Assembly: GCA_033816765.1 (NCBI GenBank)
Contig: CM066292.1
Span: 930,001-994,000, forward strand
From: Nothopassalora personata
Lineage: Eukaryota; Ascomycota; Dothideomycetes; Mycosphaerellales; Mycosphaerellaceae
Length of the DNA stretch: 64,000 nucleotides
Direction: 5' to 3'
The position numbers and the translations under genes are program-made. Below, in pieces: positions 1 to 10,767 of the stretch. The number at the start of each line of letters is the position of its first letter. The stretch's first letter is position 1. The notes under the pieces were generated by a model. It made no database searches, had not been told where the DNA came from, and was given only the letters and a program-made list of their open reading frames with translations.

Positions 1-2
1 CT

Positions 3-1025
3 GCCAACATCAAGCAGCAGCTGCTTGCCAAGTATGAGATGCATGAGCTTGGCAACCTCACCTGGTTCCTTGGTATCAAAGTGACACGAGACCGGCAAAA
101 GCGCCTGCTGTGGCTCTCTCAAGAAGACTACATTGAGAAGCTAGCCGCCAAATTCACCATATCCACTAGCGCACGCAAAACCTCCGTGCCAGTGGATCAA
201 CACCTTGACTGGACAGTCCCCAATGGCCACACACCAACCGCCATCGCGATCCTTGCGTATCAACAACGCATAGGATCCCTCAACTTCGCCGCCACGCACA
301 CGCGGCCTGACATCGCCTTTTCCTTGTCCATGCTGTCGCAATATCTGACCAAGCCGACTGAGACACATCTCAAGCTTGCTGATCAGTGCTTGCGATATCT
401 GCTGGAGACCAAAACCCTTTGCCTTGTGTATGGCGCCAGTAAACACATCACCGGCCTACACAGTCACCCAGAACACCTGGGCAACAACCATGAGTTCTTT
501 GGAGCCTCAGACGCCTCCTACGGTATGAACACCGATAGGACCAGCTCCACCGGATGGATCTTCATGTTGTTTGGGGGACCAGTGGATTACAAAGCATCCA
601 AACAGGTCACTGTCACCAAGTCCTCAACAGAGGCTGAGCTACTAGGGCTATCACAAGCCGCCTCAGAGCTCATACAATGGGAGCGTGTTTTTGCTGAATT
701 ACACCTTCAGTTCAATCAACGCACCCACCTTTACTGCGATAACACGCAGACCATCCGCCTCGTCAACCAACAAGGGCAAAAGCTTGACACTAAGCTACGC
801 CACGTTGACATCCACCACCACTGGCTCCGACAGCGAGACCAGCGAGGAGATATCGAAATCAGGTATCTCAACACCAACGACATGCCAGCAGACGGGCTTA
901 CTAAGCTGCTTCCACCGCAAAAGCACAAGCACTTTGTAAAGCTCCTTAACATGGCTGAGGAAGGCGTAGACCCACGCTCCTCATTTTCCTCCACCAGCAC
1001 CTCCCACACCACCCCTGGGGGGTGA
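3..1025 (+). CDS. Copia retrotransposon pol, C-terminal part (RT end plus RNase H), open at left edge
   Basis: This is the end of a Ty1/Copia polyprotein, which copies the element's RNA into cDNA in cytoplasmic particles. The frame is already open at the window edge and enters the end of the reverse transcriptase (motif LGNLTWFLGIKV just after residue 12). The RNase H domain follows: TRPDIAFSLSMLSQYL, the catalytic region DASYGMNTDRTSSTGWI, KSSTEAELLGLSQAASE and LYCDNTQTIRL, then the usual end motif DMPADGLTKLL. There are no stops or frameshifts, and base composition is GC-normal, so this copy has escaped the RIP that has destroyed its relative at 10-15.4 kb. A 3' LTR follows about 75 bp after the TGA. 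The 5' part (gag, protease, integrase) lies outside the window, so completeness cannot be judged. Confidence 0.93.
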   Translation, partial: ANIKQQLLAKYEMHELGNLTWFLGIKVTRDRQKRLLWLSQEDYIEKLAAKFTISTSARKTSVPVDQHLDWTVPNGHTPTAIAILAYQQRIGSLNFAATHTRPDIAFSLSMLSQYLTKPTETHLKLADQCLRYLLETKTLCLVYGASKHITGLHSHPEHLGNNHEFFGASDASYGMNTDRTSSTGWIFMLFGGPVDYKASKQVTVTKSSTEAELLGLSQAASELIQWERVFAELHLQFNQRTHLYCDNTQTIRLVNQQGQKLDTKLRHVDIHHHWLRQRDQRGDIEIRYLNTNDMPADGLTKLLPPQKHKHFVKLLNMAEEGVDPRSSFSSTSTSHTTPGG

Positions 1026-1090
1026 TATGGTCCTCAACAAGGGTGCACGCGATCACATGCGAATCAGCTCATTCACCTACAGCGCAAGAG

Positions 1091-1099
1091 CTGAGGGGG
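1091..1099 (+). other. Polypurine-tract candidate of the Copia element
   Basis: CTGAGGGGG lies immediately before the putative 3' LTR. Its position and purine content fit the plus-strand primer of an LTR element. No experimental support. Confidence 0.5.
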
Positions 1100-1101
1100 T
1101 G

Positions 1102-1319
1102 TGTCACGATCCAAGCGTGCACCTGGGCAGCAGCCCAAAACAAGACTGAGTCAACGGTTGCCAAGACTCACGTGACTTTGATTAGTCACCGGCAAACTCT
1201 TCAATTCTCAAACATCTCAATTTTACATAGACACATGCAATACACAACTCGCTTTTGTCACCTCCTTTCATATGAGCCTATACACCAATAATGACGCAGA
1301 CAGCCGTCACAACGTGATA
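1102..1319 (+). repeat. 3' LTR of the left-edge Copia element
   Basis: The segment starts TGTCACG and ends CGTGATA, a near-inverted terminus. CGTGACA changing to CGTGATA would be a single CpA-to-TpA change. It follows the pol stop codon and the polypurine tract. Internal words (CACGTGAC, GATTAGTCA, a TAGACACATGCAATACA stretch) resemble the LTRs at 1,464 and 9,963, so these are related families. The partner LTR is outside the window, so the borders are inferred. Confidence 0.6.
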
Positions 1320-1463
1320 TAATAGAGGTAAAGTAACACGGTATAAGGGCACTAACGTTACTATAATAGGTAATAGGGGAGGGAGGATATAGCCTAGAGG
1401 ATTGTACAATTATATAGAAATTAGCTTATTTACCTATAAGTAGCCGTACGAGCTAAGGGTATA
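1320..1463. other. Short AT-rich, RIP-like spacer
   Basis: AT-rich sequence nearly without CpA/TpG between two LTRs. Nothing else recognised. Confidence 0.5.
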
Positions 1464-1681
1464 TGTTATAATCTAGTATAATTAGGCCTAAAGCTTAAGA
1501 TCCGTTCACGTAACTAGATTAGTCATTCACTTACACATATGCTTTTTAAGTACACATAGTACACATTTAATACACTGTCTACTCCTAAACTAGTCCTTTA
1601 ACTAATTAATATATAAGCCTAAGTAAGCGAACGATTTAACTAAACAATCAGCCTGCTAATTAAAACTATAACGCGTTAGCA
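1464..1681 (+). repeat. Solo Copia-type LTR
   Basis: This ~218-bp segment aligns with the 5' LTR of the RIPed Copia at 9,963-10,204. Shared blocks include AATTAGGC, a TTAAGATCC core, ATTAGTCATTCA and ACTAGTCCTTTAACTAATTA, and both end in TATAACG plus CA. It is not followed by retroelement internal sequence, so it is a solo LTR or truncated remnant. No convincing target-site duplication is visible. It marks the left border of the GC-normal block at 1.7-9.96 kb. Confidence 0.7.
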
Positions 1682-1910
1682 CGCCCTATATTAATCTTGG
1701 ACGCTTTGCCAAGGCTCGCTGTGGGCGGAATCACCCGATTGGCTGACCGGTGCTAAACCGTGCAGAACGGAGCTTAGGGGTACCGAGTTAAGAAGGAAGC
1801 GACTGAGCCTAGTAAGGTAAACCATCTCCATAGTACCTAGTAATGAACATGACACTATATTGTGACACGACACGGCCAAGGCATCTAGATGAGAGGCGAC
1901 CAGCCTCGAC

Positions 1911-4205
1911 ATGGCACGCATAACGCATCCACCAACGACCTTGACGGCGCAACCCTCGGAGACGTCCTCGGACAAGAGACGCTCAGGCACATGCGGGGAG
2001 AAAAACCCGAAGACATGCGCACTACCGCCAGCATCGATCGAGAGAGAGTTGAATGAGAAGCTTGGACCGCTGCTAAGCCAGGATGAACTAGTCGAAGAGA
2101 CAGTAGGCAAGTTTTGCGAGCTGTGGTCCACCTACAAGCATGAAGGCGGCGTGCGATCTGTGGTAGACGACTGGCTGGAGCAAGCCGAGCAGAGCGAGCG
2201 CCGAGATATGCTGGCAGCCGCCATTGCGTCCATTACCCCCAAGGGCAAGGCGATATTGTACGTAAAGAGGCTGGAACAGAGCGCGTGGGCTCTACATCGC
2301 TGGACGCTGGTGGCAGTGTTCGGGACGGCTACACTATCGTCGCACCGCTTGCTTGACAGCCTCTGCTCCCTAGCGCGCATGCCGGGCGTCACCTTCCAGC
2401 TCGCATTCCAGGAACTCAGCAAGGCCCGCGAGGCTCGAATGACGGACAAGAAGCGCGGCAAAGGAGTTCCCGCCGACAGGCAATGGACGCCGTTCGATGG
2501 ACACGTGGCCATGTCACAGCTGCAGACTGCGGGCTACCAGTTACCAGCGCACGCAAACAGCGCGTTGCAGCGCCAACGCGCGCAGGGCAGATATAGAGAC
2601 ACAGAGCGAGAGGCGGCAAGGGAGAAGGAGAAGGAAAAGAAGAAGAAGAAGAAGAATCTCATGCAAGACTCGGTGCTGGGTCATAAGCAGCCGAATTTGG
2701 AGCCTGAGGCGGAGACTGGTGTAACAGAACCTGAAACGGAAACAGGCCGCGGGGATGCCGTGGGGTGCGACGACACAACCGAAAGCGACAACATCATCCT
2801 TCACCTTCGACGAACAACAACGACGGCAACAAGACCAACTATTAATACCACCCCAGCATCGGCCCCACCACCGCCACCATCATCTCCACCGTCCTGGCCG
2901 CCAGCACCTCCAACTCCAGAATCGGCACCGCCCGCGCCCGCGCCCTTTCTCCACGATTCTGCGCCCGACTTCGACTTCTTCGACATCTCCGCGCCCATGC
3001 TCGACTCCACCTTCATGTCTGATCCCAAGCGCGCTCGCCTCTCTGAGCCTGGGCCACCAGTTCCAGCGCACACCAAGCGCCGTCGCCTGCTCGGTGGCAC
3101 ACGTGATGCTCAAACCATGACGCGCTGCCGGGACCTCGACACCGAGCGAAACGCATTGCAGGCCACTTTCGACTTGCTGTTCGGCGACGACGCTCATGCC
3201 AGCGGCGACACTCGCTCTGCCGCCTTCACCCGCGACGGAATCCTATGGCTCGTCTTCGCGGTTGACGTCGCCGCAGACAACAGCACCGCCGCCGCGTCAC
3301 CACCACCACCACGGCAGAATTCATGGGCTGCTGCCTCACACGAAAAGGCATCGGGCAAAGCTCACGTGTGCATCTCGCCCAACATCACCCTCCAGAGCGT
3401 GCTGCCTGTCTTGCGAAACCTTCTCGCCCAGAAAGAGCTGTCATGCGCGGATGATGACATTGTCGAGAAACATGCTGGAACCGCCGTCAGTTTTGCAGGT
3501 GCCGCGCAGTGGGCCGTTTCGCAGTCGATGGGCTGGCCGTGGAGGCAACATGCAAGTACAGAGCTGGTCTGGGAGAGGCTCTTGCTGAGCTGTCTGCCGA
3601 GGGACAACGGGGAGGATGCGGCTGTGGACATGCCCGATCGTGACGAGGTCTTGCAGTTGATCTGTTCGGCTGTCGAGGATCGCTATCAGGACTCGAACAG
3701 CACCGCTGCTCAGCTCGACATCCCCCAACACATCCAAGGGGTCACGGCCAAGGTCTCCGCTCTTGGGGGTGCTCTGACGTCCACGGCCCGCGTGATGGAC
3801 GACTGCTACGACGAGATAATGTCCATCAGAGACTTGCTCAAGTCCGATCACGACCGCCTGGAGGCATGTCACAGTAACCTGGCCAAACACCGCGAGAAGT
3901 TGGAGTTCCACATTAAGGAGACCACCGACAACCCCGAGCTGGCTCCCTTGCTCGAAGGTATTATTGCTCATCATCGCGCGGAGATCGCCAAGCTCGAAGG
4001 ACAATCCAAGGGAGCGCCACTAAGGAGGGACTTGTCTCTCGAGCTCGCCGACGACATACTCGAGCTGCAGCAGACTCGGAAGCAGTACCATCAAGAATTG
4101 GTCGGGCAGATCGAGCAGGCTCAGCCGGAGGTCAAGGCATTGGCCAAGGCCCTCGAGGATGTCTTGACCCTGACCAAGGCACTTCCTACGTCCAACGCGG
4201 CCTAA
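1911..4205 (+). CDS. Orphan 764-residue protein, nuclear-type low complexity and C-terminal coiled coil
   Basis: A single uninterrupted frame starts at an ATG in good fungal context (GACATGG). I do not recognise the family. Residues 40-110 and 480-610 look globular. Residues 235-249 are a Lys/Glu run ending in seven lysines, and 315-346 are a proline-rich linker. Two basic clusters (KRAR near 373, KRRR near 389) could be nuclear localisation signals. Residues 625-764 are strongly helical with heptad character (CYDEIMSIRDLLKSDHDRLE onward) and likely form a coiled coil. There is no signal peptide or membrane segment. Composition is GC-normal and the frame is free of RIP-type stops, which argues for function. 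It lies between two Copia-type LTRs. A role in chromatin or transcription is only a guess from composition. Confidence 0.75.
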   Translation: MARITHPPTTLTAQPSETSSDKRRSGTCGEKNPKTCALPPASIERELNEKLGPLLSQDELVEETVGKFCELWSTYKHEGGVRSVVDDWLEQAEQSERRDMLAAAIASITPKGKAILYVKRLEQSAWALHRWTLVAVFGTATLSSHRLLDSLCSLARMPGVTFQLAFQELSKAREARMTDKKRGKGVPADRQWTPFDGHVAMSQLQTAGYQLPAHANSALQRQRAQGRYRDTEREAAREKEKEKKKKKKNLMQDSVLGHKQPNLEPEAETGVTEPETETGRGDAVGCDDTTESDNIILHLRRTTTTATRPTINTTPASAPPPPPSSPPSWPPAPPTPESAPPAPAPFLHDSAPDFDFFDISAPMLDSTFMSDPKRARLSEPGPPVPAHTKRRRLLGGTRDAQTMTRCRDLDTERNALQATFDLLFGDDAHASGDTRSAAFTRDGILWLVFAVDVAADNSTAAASPPPPRQNSWAAASHEKASGKAHVCISPNITLQSVLPVLRNLLAQKELSCADDDIVEKHAGTAVSFAGAAQWAVSQSMGWPWRQHASTELVWERLLLSCLPRDNGEDAAVDMPDRDEVLQLICSAVEDRYQDSNSTAAQLDIPQHIQGVTAKVSALGGALTSTARVMDDCYDEIMSIRDLLKSDHDRLEACHSNLAKHREKLEFHIKETTDNPELAPLLEGIIAHHRAEIAKLEGQSKGAPLRRDLSLELADDILELQQTRKQYHQELVGQIEQAQPEVKALAKALEDVLTLTKALPTSNAA

Positions 4206-4647
4206 TTATGAAGCTGGAGGAGGTGCAGCTACTGACGCTAACTTGAGCATGTTTACCATAGCTGAAACAGAAATACTGCGTGTATACACGAATAATGGAT
4301 GATGGATGGTGGCTACTGGGATAGCTGACGGTGACGGTCGTTTCGAGTCCAGACACAGCAGAGATGATGACTGACGGAGGACATGGTCCATGGTGTGTGG
4401 GGCTATCTATGTATCGAAACAACTCGCGAGTCTCGGCATCGACAGAACTCATTAGTGCCAAATCCAAACCCAATTCCAATTCCAATTCCAGTGGGCTTGT
4501 AAACCCCTACGGTGAGTCAAGTTAGGCACTCTATTTTAATCGTGCGAGAGACGCGTCGATGTAATAAGGGTGCGCGAGGCAACTTAGAGTAAAGCGGAGT
4601 TGGTCTTGGATCCGGGAACATGTTGTTGACTCGGTCTCATCAGAGCA
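4206..4647. other. Intergenic, 3' flank of the orphan gene
   Basis: GC-normal sequence with no convincing gene. It contains a short AATTCC repeat run near 4,470-4,490. Otherwise nothing recognised. Confidence 0.5.
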
Positions 4648-5760
4648 TTGAAAAGTAGACGAAGTCAACGTCGTGTCCAGTATGCATCGGTCACGACATG
4701 CAAGACGATAGGGTGTCGTGTTGTATATAGGGCCAGTGTCGTGCTGCACATAGGCCAAGTATTGCATCGGTATACAGGCTGTGTCGCGCTGTCCATACGG
4801 GCAGGATTCTTGTTGCCGGACTCACCATCAAAGTAGACTAAGTCAGGGTTGTCACTGTAATACCTATAGTATGTACCCGACCCGACATAGGGGACTAAGA
4901 GTATCGTGTTGTACATAGGGCAAGTCGCATTAGTTATATAGGGAGTGTCGCGCTGTACATACAGGCCGTACTGTTGTTACTCGATTCCCGACGTGACAGC
5001 AGCAGCTTAAACTTACTGCCTAATCCGACTTATTGCAAGATCTCTGACCACTATAGCAGCGCGACCAACCTGTTCGACGCCTTCGCTTTGTAGGTAGAGG
5101 AAACATCTTATACAACTACCGTATGCATCGAACGCGACATGCGAGATCATATTGTGTCCTATCGTACATAGGGCAAGTGTCGCATTAGTAACTTAGGCAG
5201 TGTCGCCTTGTACATGTACATACAGGCGGGATTCTTGTTGCCGGATCCACAACGTGACGGCTTGAACTTGCTGCTGGATTCAACTTATAGGTAGGAAACA
5301 TTGAAACATCACTTGATGCCGAAACTGTTTCGGCATTCATCCTAGGGCAAGTGTGGTTTCGTACATATGGCAGGTATGCCATCGATAGACAGGCAGTGTC
5401 GCGTTGTATATACGGGCGAAAAATTTGCTGCCGACTTGACGTGCCTGCCGTATTCAAGTCGGTACTAGATCTCGGGCCACCGTCGCAGCGCGAAGTATTC
5501 AATCAATGCCTTCCCTCAACAGATAAGGGAACATCGAACGCATCTACAGTATGCATCGGACGCAACATGCGGGATCATATAGTGTCGTGTTGTACGTAGG
5601 GTAAGTGTCGTATTAGGCAGTGTCGCGTTGTTCATATAGGCGGTATTCTTGTTGCGGGATCCACTACGTAACGGCTTGAACGTGCTGCTGGATTTGTACC
5701 CAGGAAACATCGAAACATTAGTTGATACCGACTCTGTTTCGGCATTTATCCTATTGCGCC
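4648..5760. repeat. Degenerate long tandem repeat
   Basis: Recurring word order: TATGCATCGG..CG-ACATGC, then GTGTCGTGTTGTA-ATAGGG, then CAAGTGTCGCATTAG, then AGTGTCGCGTTGTACATA, then GG-GGATTCTTGTTGCCGGA, then a GGCTTGAACTTGCTGCTGGATT block and a GTTTCGGCATT-ATCCTA end. The clearest units start near 4,680, 5,120 and 5,545, with partial units near 4,880 and 5,350. Copies are diverged and indels are frequent. No coding frame is conserved across units. Confidence 0.7.
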
Positions 5761-7736
5761 GTCGTCTACAGTCTATGGGAGAGCCTGAACGCCTTGTCCT
5801 GTATTAGCTAAACCTATAGACGCGGCGCCGCACCAATGCTTTCGGAACATAGTGAGCGAGCAAGACCGCGACCGCGCACGCGCTTCGACACTCGTAAGAC
5901 TTTCACGTCGATGGAACTTCAAGCTGGAAAGCCGGAAGGGCAGGGAAACCATGGCAATGAAGAGAGTGGACCACATCTGCGCCGACGGGATTAGAGCCTG
6001 GCTTCGGGGAAGCTCTTCCACGCGACACTGGGCGTTGGTCAAGATTGGACGTGTAGCAGATGGACTGGCTGTGCGCCCTGACCCAACTTCTGCAGCGAGT
6101 ACCTGTCTCCCTCCAGCGCGGCCTCACTATGGCCCACTTGCCGAAGAACCAAGGGTGAACGAGACGACACACAGCACGAACAAGATCCGTCCAACATGAT
6201 CGAAACCCCACGCGAATGCGAGCGGCATCTACCTCAGGAAAGAGACGCGCTAACAGAACTGAAGAAGTACTAAGCAGAGGCTACAACGCGAAGACCGCAG
6301 CATAGGCAAGAGCAAACCTTCAATGGAGCGAGCGACCTACAAAACCACCGATCAAGGGCGACATTGCGAGAAGAGAAGCAGAGCATGGGCAATAAATGAA
6401 CGGCGAACAAGACCACTAGCTGAATGCGGGCGGTCTCAAGATGGGTGGGCGAATGCACAATGTAGCATATGTGGGAGGCTTTTGTTTCTTGTCCTGCCGC
6501 AGACCAATCCTACACTATGAGCTGTCGCATTGGCGAGGTAAACAATGTTCAAGACGAGAAGAGCCCCTCACGCAGTACAGTGCGCCTTTCCGAACATGAC
6601 GCGGCGCTCGCAGGCTCAACGCCGTGTGTTGTGCTGTGTATACTGGGTTACAGACATTGAGATATCACTAATTGGGAAACAGTTAGGCATTGGTTGACAG
6701 ATTTAACGGGAGAGCAGCACTGTATATGCGCATACACGATGCGAGTAACCTTTATGCACGCCTGCATGATCACATTGAGGGACATGATTTCGAGGTTTTG
6801 TTCGGTAACATGGTTACCGGTCAAACCCGGCAGAAAGTTCGTGATTTTTGCTACGGGTTTCAGCGATAAGCTCATCTTCAACCACGAGGCAATTTCGTAA
6901 CCGTGCATGCGATTAGAGCGCACGTAGAGCCAGAGTTCTACTTAGTCTATGAAGTCGTTGTAGAAGTAGTGTTGCTTTGATGTTTTGCGCTCACAGAACA
7001 CATGTTGCTTGATCACGTGTTGCTGAATAGTAGCAACGGGTATATCGAACTTGTCGTCATATATGTACCAAAATTGAGCAATTACTACCCACCCCAAGAA
7101 ACAAACCGATTATCAATACTGGTGGCCCTGACACCGTGCGCCCTATGAATTTTTGCAAGGCTATGAGGATGAAGTCGAGCTCTAGTACCAATACGCCAAG
7201 CAAGCTTGTTCCGAAATCGGTAGAAGAAACAGCCAACTTGTTGCCGGCTTTCAATTTCACGCATCTTCGCCCGACGGTATCACGTTATTTCATCATTCGT
7301 GCGATCCGCGTAGGATAACAGTAGAGCGACGTCCTCTACGATATGCAGTGAGTGGTGAAACATGTACTTGCGACTTGCTAGTCTACATTAGTTCCTACGA
7401 TGCCATCAATGGCCACTACCGAGTTCAGTAAAGAGCGACGTGGACTGTGTATGCGACCCCAATCCGAAAGTAAGAACATCCGAAAGTAAGACCATCCGAA
7501 AGTAACATCACCATCCGCCGTGTTCAAGTTGGGGTATCATATGCTCTGAATCCATCTTAGCTTCATCCTCGTGTTACTGTGAAACTGCTCTCGCTCAAAC
7601 GCTATCAATGCTGCCTTCTACGCGTTGTGGTGCGATGCCATTGTGGGTTGCGATGGGTACCATCATCAACACTGCACTCCGTTTCCAAGCCACGTGACTC
7701 GCAGATCTCGGTCGGCCGTGCTGAGTATTTGTCCGT
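5761..7736. other. GC-normal region without a supported gene
   Basis: Only short unrelated open frames occur here, the best being about 115 codons at 5,852-6,199 (+) and 91 at 6,648-6,923 (-). None has a recognisable domain or codon pattern. A triple CATCCGAAAGTAA-type repeat lies near 7,468-7,506. I see no gene that I can support. Confidence 0.45.
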
Positions 7737-8270
7737 CTATGATCGACGGGCGGTGGGCATGTTCTTCTTGCTGGTGCCGTTGCCCCGGCTCTTCGGTTCG
7801 ACAGGGACAGGGTTGCTGCGTCGCCAGTGGTCGATCGCCGGCGTACCAACGTCGTACTTGGCCTCCCAGGTGTCGGGCCATGGCTGACCGTTTGCGTCTG
7901 TTCCATCCCATGAGATCTTGAACTTGTGGGCCTTTTCTCCCACGATGGCCTTGACCTTCCAGACCGCCAGGTTGTTCTTGCGCCAGTGTGTGACTAGGCG
8001 CGGCAGCTCAATGAGGGCTTGGCGCTTGGAGATGGGCGCAGTGACGCCGTTTGAGTAGCGAACGTCGAAGTAGTCCAGCTCCTCGTGAACGATGTCGACA
8101 ATGGTGGGCGGCTGAGTGGAGGAGCCGACGGTGATGGAGGGACCATCGTTGGAGGAGATGGCGATGATGGAGGGATCGATGACGGATGGTTCGGTGATGG
8201 ATGGTCCGGTGATGGATGGTTCGGTGATGGAAGCCTCCGCGGGGATGATGTCGGCGGCTTGGGCAGGCAT
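7737..8270 (-). CDS. Chromo-like domain protein (small)
   Basis: I start this frame at the first ATG (MPAQAAD), giving about 177 residues. The frame stays open a further 14 codons upstream, so an upstream exon is possible. Residues ~14-36 are imperfect SIT-E/G-P repeats. Residues ~55-100 form a short conserved-looking segment. Residues ~104-151 resemble a chromodomain: aromatic-rich strands VWKVKAIVG and KFKISWDG, then a WPDTWEAK turn and an IDHWRRS helix, comparable with the hallmark 'W-G-x-x-x-x-W-E-P' chromodomain core. The C-terminus is basic. Chromodomains bind methyl-lysine histone tails or act as targeting modules. The gene lacks transposase or integrase neighbours, so it reads as a stand-alone protein rather than the tail of a chromovirus. 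A domesticated integrase tail remains possible. Confidence 0.6.
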   Translation of the reverse strand: MPAQAADIIPAEASITEPSITGPSITEPSVIDPSIIAISSNDGPSITVGSSTQPPTIVDIVHEELDYFDVRYSNGVTAPISKRQALIELPRLVTHWRKNNLAVWKVKAIVGEKAHKFKISWDGTDANGQPWPDTWEAKYDVGTPAIDHWRRSNPVPVEPKSRGNGTSKKNMPTARRS

Positions 8271-8657
8271 GTCGCGTATCGTTGCGCAGCTGTTGTGCGC
8301 CTTTGCTATCACGTGATGGGTGTTGATTGGTACGAAGATTCGGGCTCAGATCGCAGGTGTTTCAAAAGCAGAGAGTGTATTGTATTGCTGAGGGCTGGAG
8401 CTCAACAAAGTCGGAGTTTTCTCAACAACTTGTTCCCCGGCAACTTGTTCCTTGGCACCTCGCGCACTTCGAAATTCTCCCGTCGGCGCTTCGGCCAAGA
8501 TCTTGACTAACGCCTTCCGCGAGTATCACCCACCACGCCGACAACATGCGAACAGCAGAACGGAAAGTACACAGGGCTTGGGTCTTCGTTGGCAGGCGAG
8601 ATAACACCCTCAATTGAGGTTGGGGATATTCTTGCATCAGACCATTAGACCGTATCG

Positions 8658-9041
8658 CTACTGCTGCGCTTGCCGTTTCAGCTCTCCGGAAGCGGGCCGG
8701 CCCAGCGATTCCCATCGAGCAGCCAGCTGCTGAAATGGTAAAGGCGTGCCCGAAAACTTCCAAATCCGCGGCAGCACCATCGCCAGCACCCCATCGACCG
8801 ACTCATTCCCGGTAAAGAGAAAGACGCGGGACAATGCAGAGAAATTTGAGCACGATAGCGGAGTCGCATTGTGTCTTAAGCTCACATGTAGCCACCGTTG
8901 ACGCCGCATCACAGGCAGGAGCTCCCAGCATAGCGAAGCGGCCTGCTTGGTCTCAACCTCACCAACGTCGTGCATTGCGGTTACTAGGTGGGTCAATTTC
9001 ACCAAAGCGCGCGACATGGCACACTGACACTTGGGAAACAA
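8658..9041 (-). CDS. Possible hypothetical protein or remnant
   Basis: An open frame of about 127 codons has reasonably protein-like composition, including VLPRIWKFSGTPLPFQQLAARW. There is no clear ATG at its upstream end, so it may be an exon or a fragment. No domain recognised. Overlapping frames on both strands are nearly as long, so confidence is low. Confidence 0.25.
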   Translation of the reverse strand: MFPKCQCAMSRALVKLTHLVTAMHDVGEVETKQAASLCWELLPVMRRQRWLHVSLRHNATPLSCSNFSALSRVFLFTGNESVDGVLAMVLPRIWKFSGTPLPFQQLAARWESLGRPASGELKRQAQQ

Positions 9042-9962
9042 TCGACGATTCCATCCTCTTCGATGTTCCTACGAATGACTTCGTCTTCCTCCATGTCACT
9101 ACAAGTAGGGGACGTCAAGTTCAACAGTTGAGCCGAGTATGCATACATCGAAGGCTTGACGAGCATCAGCAACACCTTGCGAAAGCACTACGTTGACCGG
9201 CCGACCGCAGTTGAACTGCTAGTGAAATGCGAGATGTAGGGCAACCTGAACCTCCTGCAGTAGACGAAGAAGTACTGGGTCCAGTACTATCCAGGAGGCG
9301 ACAAGGTTGCACTCGGCAGATGGAAGGGTTAAGGAAGAGCATCGTCAGGCGAAAAGATCAAGGAAGAAGATTGACGGACGAAAGGTTCAAGAAACAGCAC
9401 CGGGAAATGGTCAAAGATGCAAGTAACTAAGTCGCACATCGAAAGGCACGAGTTCAGTAAGGCCGATAACAGGCGCTATTGGACCGCCATCTTCCACTCT
9501 CTACATTATTAGGATCTCTATGTCTAGCTCCATACAGGCCGTAGTCCCAATCGTTTTCAATATCTCGCACGCGTAGACTCTACCTAAAACGTTTGATGCC
9601 AATCGCATCCAGCCTTGGACCCGCACCTCCGTTGGTTAAGCTTATATGCCGCAGTAGAATCATGATGCTTACCTCGGCGTGCTTTCGCTTACAGTGCGAT
9701 GCACTTGCATTAGTCGAGGCCGAACGCATCCTAGAAAGTGCTCTTAGCTTGCGCCTACGAAAACAGACTCGACGATGCTATACCTTCATAGCGCACACAG
9801 TAAAGCAGGCCACTAGCATAAACTGACCGGCCGGAGCAGGAGTGGAAGTCCACGTCGAGTAACAGTAGCGATCCCGAGCAGATACGTCTAACCGGGCTAT
9901 CTTCTTCGCAACTCTCGCGAGGATTGGGACCCGGCAACGTACGTGGCTCTATCATGATCCAG
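9042..9962. other. GC-normal region without a supported gene
   Basis: Short open frames at 9,227-9,430 (+) and 9,593-9,826 (+) have no recognisable features. The segment ends where the Copia LTR and RIPed block begin. Confidence 0.4.
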
Positions 9963-10204
9963 TGCAATCAGGCTTTTAATTAGGCTCAAAGTTTAAGATC
10001 CATTCACTACTAGGCAGTCACGTGACAGAATTAGTCATTCATTTCGACCTGTTCTTTTCAAGCATATATAGTCTTAGATAGACATATGTAATGTAATACA
10101 TAGTCTACTTTAAACTAGTCCTTTAACTAATTAATATATAAGCCTAAGTAAGTGTATAATTAAACTAGATAATTAGCTTACTAATCAATACCTATAACGT
10201 AACA
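9963..10204 (+). repeat. 5' LTR of RIPed Copia
   Basis: Starts TGCAATC and ends GTAACA (TG...CA). Matches the solo LTR at 1,464-1,681 along its length. Confidence 0.75.
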
Positions 10205-10767
10205 GTTATAAGCCCGACAAGCTCTTACTAATTCGCTACGTATATTTAATTAGACTTATATAGACCTTATATTATTATAAACTAAGCTTATAGGATATTA
10301 CCTTATCCTACCTACTATATAACCTAGTATAGTATACTACTTTAGTAGACCTACGTGGAAATTTCTACTAGAGGGCCTATTTAATCTAAATATAGCTAGT
10401 ACTAACATATTAGCTAGAGTACTACTAGTAGGTACTATTATCCTTAAGAGTTATAACTAATAGGATAAATTTAACTATTAGTTAGAGCTCTTTACGAAGT
10501 CTCTAAATGTATAGAAATATATAGATCTTTATTAACTAACGGTTACTAAACTAATAGAACTAGTATACCTATCCTTTAAGGAGATATAATTAGTATATAA
10601 TATACTAGATGCTACAGCTATAGATATAGAGCTTATTAAGCTATACCTATTAGATGTAGATTATAGATAGTAGACGTATAACATATACGCTACTACGAGG
10701 TCTAAGGTAGTTACCTACCTAATTAGTATACTAACTAAGCTAGGCTAAGAGCTTATATATAGTAAAC

